Below are positions 61,332 to 64,000 of a stretch of 64,000 bases of DNA, piece after piece. The DNA comes from Marivivens niveibacter. GTDB lineage: Bacteria > Pseudomonadota > Alphaproteobacteria > Rhodobacterales > Rhodobacteraceae. The notes below the pieces were generated by a model. The model saw only the letters and a list, made by a program, of their open reading frames with translations. It was not told the DNA's origin and searched no databases. Made by a program: the position numbers and the translations under genes. The number at the start of each line of letters is the position of its first letter. Position 1 is the first letter of the stretch. The DNA lies in assembly GCF_002150005.2 (NCBI RefSeq), contig NZ_MSPP01000001.1:248001-312000 (forward strand), written 5' to 3'.

Positions 61332-61357
61332 GGTTTGCATACATTTGTATACAAACC
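61332..61357. promoter_or_regulatory. GntR-type operator candidate
   Basis: GGTTTGCATAC-ATTT-GTATACAAACC is an inverted repeat with one mismatch. It contains the perfect palindrome TTTGTATACAAA (61344-61355), which has the form of GntR-family sites (TTGTATACAA). It lies 29 bases before the GTG start of the AbrB-like gene. Confidence 0.5.
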
Positions 61358-61385
61358 GCAAAGTCATTAGCCTAACGGATTTGTC

Positions 61386-62456
61386 GTGCCACTGAACCAG
61401 CCCAGCTCTGCCCTATTGAACGCTAGCTGGAAACGCATCCTGATTTCCCACGTGATAGGTGCCGCAGGGGGCGCGATTTTCTATTATTTCAGCCTGCCGT
61501 TGCCGTGGATGTTGGGCGCGATGCTGTTCACTTTTACCGCTGTTATGCTGGGTCTGCCCGCGCAGACGATCCACAAACTGCGCACGCCCGTGATCGCCAT
61601 TATCGGTGTCATGCTGGGATCAGGTTTCACGGCCGAAATTTTGGCCAGCGCAGGTGGCTGGATCGTGTCGCTGGCGTTTCTGGCGTTTTATATGGCGGTC
61701 GCAGCGGCGCTGCTGGTGCCGATTTACACCCGTATCGGCGGCTATGACCGCAACACGGCCTATTTCGCGGCGATGCCGGGCGGCGTGAACGATATGGTCA
61801 TCATTGGTGAGGCGATGGGCGCAGACGGTCGCCGCATCGCATTGGCCCATGCCGCGCGGATCGTGATCACGATTGCCGTCGTGGCGTTCTGGTTCCGCGT
61901 TGTTCTGGGGCTCGAGGTGTCGGGAAATCTGTCGAACGGGAATTACGACCCTATGGGGCTGTGTGATTTTCTGTTGATGACGGGCTGCGCGGTGTTTGGC
62001 ACGATCATGGGCAAGAAACTGAAATTCCCCGCCCACGCGCTATTGGGGCCGATGGTTTTGTCGGCGCTGGTGCATGTGACAGACCTGACCCATTCGGTGC
62101 CGCCATCGTTGTTGGTTAATATTTGCCAAGTCTTTCTAGGCACCGCATTGGGCGTGCGTTTCGTCGGTACGCCAAAGGGAATGGTGGCGCGGTCCATGCG
62201 TCTGTCGTTCGTTGCGACGCTGATCACGCTGGCGTTGACCCTGATTTTCGCGGTCGCATTCCACACGCTGTTCGACCAGACGACCGAACAGGTCATTCTG
62301 GCCTACGCCCCCGGCGGTTTGACGGAAATGAGCCTTGTCGCACTGTCGATGGGCGCGGATGTTGCCTATATTTCGGTGCATCATTTGGCGCGAATAACGA
62401 TGGTGATCGCCTTCGCGCCAATCATTTTGAAACTGATGCTGCGCCGCGGGATTTAA
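61386..62456 (+). CDS. AbrB-family membrane protein
   Basis: The 356-residue integral membrane protein has about ten helices in two repeated halves, each with a LPLPWMLGAM/MLGSGFT or PAHALLGPM-like motif, typical of the Gneg_AbrB_dup/ammonia-monooxygenase-like family. It is a likely transporter of unknown substrate, not a transcription factor in spite of the name. Start is GTG at 61386. It ends with a 4-base overlap to hypE. Confidence 0.85.
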   Translation: MPLNQPSSALLNASWKRILISHVIGAAGGAIFYYFSLPLPWMLGAMLFTFTAVMLGLPAQTIHKLRTPVIAIIGVMLGSGFTAEILASAGGWIVSLAFLAFYMAVAAALLVPIYTRIGGYDRNTAYFAAMPGGVNDMVIIGEAMGADGRRIALAHAARIVITIAVVAFWFRVVLGLEVSGNLSNGNYDPMGLCDFLLMTGCAVFGTIMGKKLKFPAHALLGPMVLSALVHVTDLTHSVPPSLLVNICQVFLGTALGVRFVGTPKGMVARSMRLSFVATLITLALTLIFAVAFHTLFDQTTEQVILAYAPGGLTEMSLVALSMGADVAYISVHHLARITMVIAFAPIILKLMLRRGI

Positions 62457-63475
62457 CAGATCCGCGGCAGCTGTTCGCCCACCAGCATATCTACGATGCG
62501 GCTGCCGCCAAATGCGGTTTTCATGGTGACCATGGGCGTGCCTGCCTTGGCCCGTCCGATGATCGCGGCATCGCGGCCCGTGTCGACCGACCGCATCGCC
62601 GCCAGCGCCGCATCAGCGTGTTCTGGTGCCACGAACAGAACCAACGTCCCTTCGTTGGCCAGATACAGCGGATCAAGGCCTAGGATTTCGCAGGTGCCTT
62701 TGACCTCTGCGCGCAAGGGCAGGGTGGTTTCGTCCAATTCGATGGATAGGCCTGCGGCCTCGGCCATTTCGTTTAGGGAACTGGCGATGCCGCCGCGCGT
62801 GGCATCACGGCAGGCGCGGACGGGTACGGCGTGGCAGACGGCCTCCATCAGGTGGCCCAGTGCGGCGCAATCGGATTGCAGGTCGGACATCAGCATCATG
62901 TCGCCGCGCGCGGCCAGAATGGTTGCGCCGTGATCGCCCAACACGCCGTTCACAATGGCAACGTCGCCGTCCTGTATGCTGTCTGCGCGGATATCGCGAT
63001 CGGCGGGGATGACACCCACGCCAGACGAGGTGATGAACACCTGATCTGCACTGCCGCGACCGACGACTTTGGTATCGCCGGTGACGATCTTAACGCCCGC
63101 TTTGTCCGCCTCGGCCTTCATCGATGCAACGATGCGGCGCAATAAGGCGATTTCGGTGCCTTCTTCGATGATGAACGCCGCCGACAGCCACAGCGGTTTC
63201 GCCCCACCAACGGCCAGATCGTTGACCGTACCGCAGACCGCGATTTTGCCGATATCGCCACCCGGAAATTCGACCGGAGTCACCACATAGCTATCGGTCG
63301 TAAACGCCAGTTTCGCGCCCTTTTCCAGCAGCGCATCAGACATCAAACGGGCCTGATCTTCGCTGCTTTCGGGTTCGAAAACGTCGGTGAAAACGGATTG
63401 GATCAGATCGCGCATCGCCTTGCCGCCGCCGCCGTGGGATAGGGTGACACGTTCGTCGCGTAGCATTTTGTTCAT
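62453..63475 (-). CDS. hypE: Hydrogenase maturation protein HypE
   Basis: Makes the cyanide ligand precursor (thiocyanate on its C-terminal Cys) for [NiFe] hydrogenases. The 340-residue AIRS-like protein has ERVTLSHGGGGKAM and VTGDTKVVGRG motifs and ends PRIC, the essential C-terminal cysteine. Start ATG 63475 overlaps the hypD stop. Confidence 0.96.
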   Translation of the reverse strand: MNKMLRDERVTLSHGGGGKAMRDLIQSVFTDVFEPESSEDQARLMSDALLEKGAKLAFTTDSYVVTPVEFPGGDIGKIAVCGTVNDLAVGGAKPLWLSAAFIIEEGTEIALLRRIVASMKAEADKAGVKIVTGDTKVVGRGSADQVFITSSGVGVIPADRDIRADSIQDGDVAIVNGVLGDHGATILAARGDMMLMSDLQSDCAALGHLMEAVCHAVPVRACRDATRGGIASSLNEMAEAAGLSIELDETTLPLRAEVKGTCEILGLDPLYLANEGTLVLFVAPEHADAALAAMRSVDTGRDAAIIGRAKAGTPMVTMKTAFGGSRIVDMLVGEQLPRIC

Positions 63476-64000
63476 TCTGCTGCCTCCACCGCGCGGCGTC
63501 CGCCATATTGCCAATAAGCGGCACAAGCGCCTTCGGAACTGACCATCAGAGCGCCCAGCGGCATTTCTGGGGTGCAGCCATTGCCGAATTTCGGGCAGGC
63601 GGTTGGTTTGATACGGCCCGTCATCACGGCCCCGCATTCACAGCCGTCAGGTTCCTGAACGCTGCGCTGGCCCGCCGCGTACCCAATGCCAAATTTTTCT
63701 TCGGCGTCAAAGGCTTTGTACTGGTCGCGGATACGCAGGCCGGAACTGTCGATTTCGCCCAATCCGCGCCATTCAAACGATGGACGGCGTTGATATACAT
63801 CGGCCATTGCGGCGATGGATACAGGGTTGCCGTGTTCGGGCACGATACGGGCGTATTGGTTTTCAACCTCGGCCCGTCCATCGCGGATTTGTTCCAGAAC
63901 CATCAGAACGGATTGCAACAGGTCCAGCGGTTCAAAGCCAGCCACTACAATCGGTTTTCCGTAATCCTGCGCGATGAAATCATAGGGGTGGATGCCGATC
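63472..64000 (-). CDS. hypD: Hydrogenase maturation protein HypD (partial)
   Basis: C-terminal part (about 175 residues) of the iron-sulfur scaffold for the Fe(CN)2CO unit. The cluster-binding cysteines are visible (GCECG, TACPKFGNGC, GACAAYW). The frame is open to the window edge, so the N-terminus lies beyond position 64000. More hyp/hydrogenase genes are expected there. Confidence 0.95.
   Translation of the reverse strand, partial: IGIHPYDFIAQDYGKPIVVAGFEPLDLLQSVLMVLEQIRDGRAEVENQYARIVPEHGNPVSIAAMADVYQRRPSFEWRGLGEIDSSGLRIRDQYKAFDAEEKFGIGYAAGQRSVQEPDGCECGAVMTGRIKPTACPKFGNGCTPEMPLGALMVSSEGACAAYWQYGGRRAVEAAE

Overview
The window looks like chromosome from an alphaproteobacterium of the Rhodobacteraceae. 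The evidence is the protein families themselves (CheA3/CheA4-type split kinase, FleT, an iron-sulfur photolyase with cysteines at the same residue numbers as Rhodobacter CryB, an FdsGBACD formate dehydrogenase), moderately high GC, frequent ATGA start/stop overlaps, and Rhodobacter-like gene order. About the first 40.6 kb is one continuous motility and chemotaxis island. It resembles the gamma-proteobacterial-like Fla1 system of Rhodobacter sphaeroides: it has FliS, FlhF, FliA/FlgM, FlgT/FlgP, a dedicated sigma-54 and FleT.

Layout of the island. At the left end lie flagellin (fliC) and a sigma-54 gene (rpoN). The minus strand from 18.6 to 3.2 kb then carries fleT-fliEFGHIJ, fliKLMN, fliOPQR-flhB plus a small membrane gene, and a pair of unknown genes (coiled-coil membrane protein and PDZ-like membrane protein). 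Each of these four blocks starts at its own -24/-12 (sigma-54) site. From 18.9 to 29.3 kb the plus strand carries a small unknown gene and the operon cheA4-cheR-cheB-cheW-soluble receptor-cheY-cheA3, with sigma-54 sites before cheA4 and before cheA3. From 29.4 to 32.3 kb are fliS and two small genes, a 55-residue gene with its own sigma-54 site, a second FliL-like gene, a protein resembling the nitrile-hydratase-type leader family, and a Sel1-repeat protein. From 32.3 to 40.6 kb, flgP-flgT-flgA-flgM-DUF2802-like and flhA-flhF-fliA diverge from back-to-back sigma-54 promoters, followed by an unknown gene whose upstream region shares a FliA-like motif with flagellin. The logic is a two-step cascade: RpoN plus FleT drive the basal body, export apparatus and chemotaxis genes, and FliA, held by FlgM, drives flagellin.

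The rest (40.7-64 kb) is ordinary metabolic chromosome: leuA with a leucine attenuator leader, an SDR, an FeS photolyase, an 18-copy MORN protein, NAD synthetase, an SH3/DUF1236 envelope protein whose ribosome-binding site is buried in a long hairpin, a glutamine-synthetase-family enzyme, a Tat-exported metallo-beta-lactamase-fold protein, a small zincin, gltX, a gamma-glutamylcyclotransferase, a DUF4329-like protein, cspA, trxC, the fdsGBA-fdhD-fdsD operon, an AbrB-type membrane protein, and hypE-hypD running off the right edge. Formate dehydrogenase plus hyp genes suggest use of formate and hydrogen as electron donors.

Most interesting: at least nine good sigma-54 promoters in one locus, several of which place unknown genes (3.2-4.8 kb pair, the 55-residue gene) in the flagellar regulon; a split CheA with a soluble receptor carrying 291-bp repeats; a leaderless-looking leucine leader peptide; an RNA hairpin that hides the SH3 gene's ribosome-binding site; and a 17-codon ORF bridging flhF and fliA. 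No insertion sequence, tRNA, rRNA or CRISPR array was seen.
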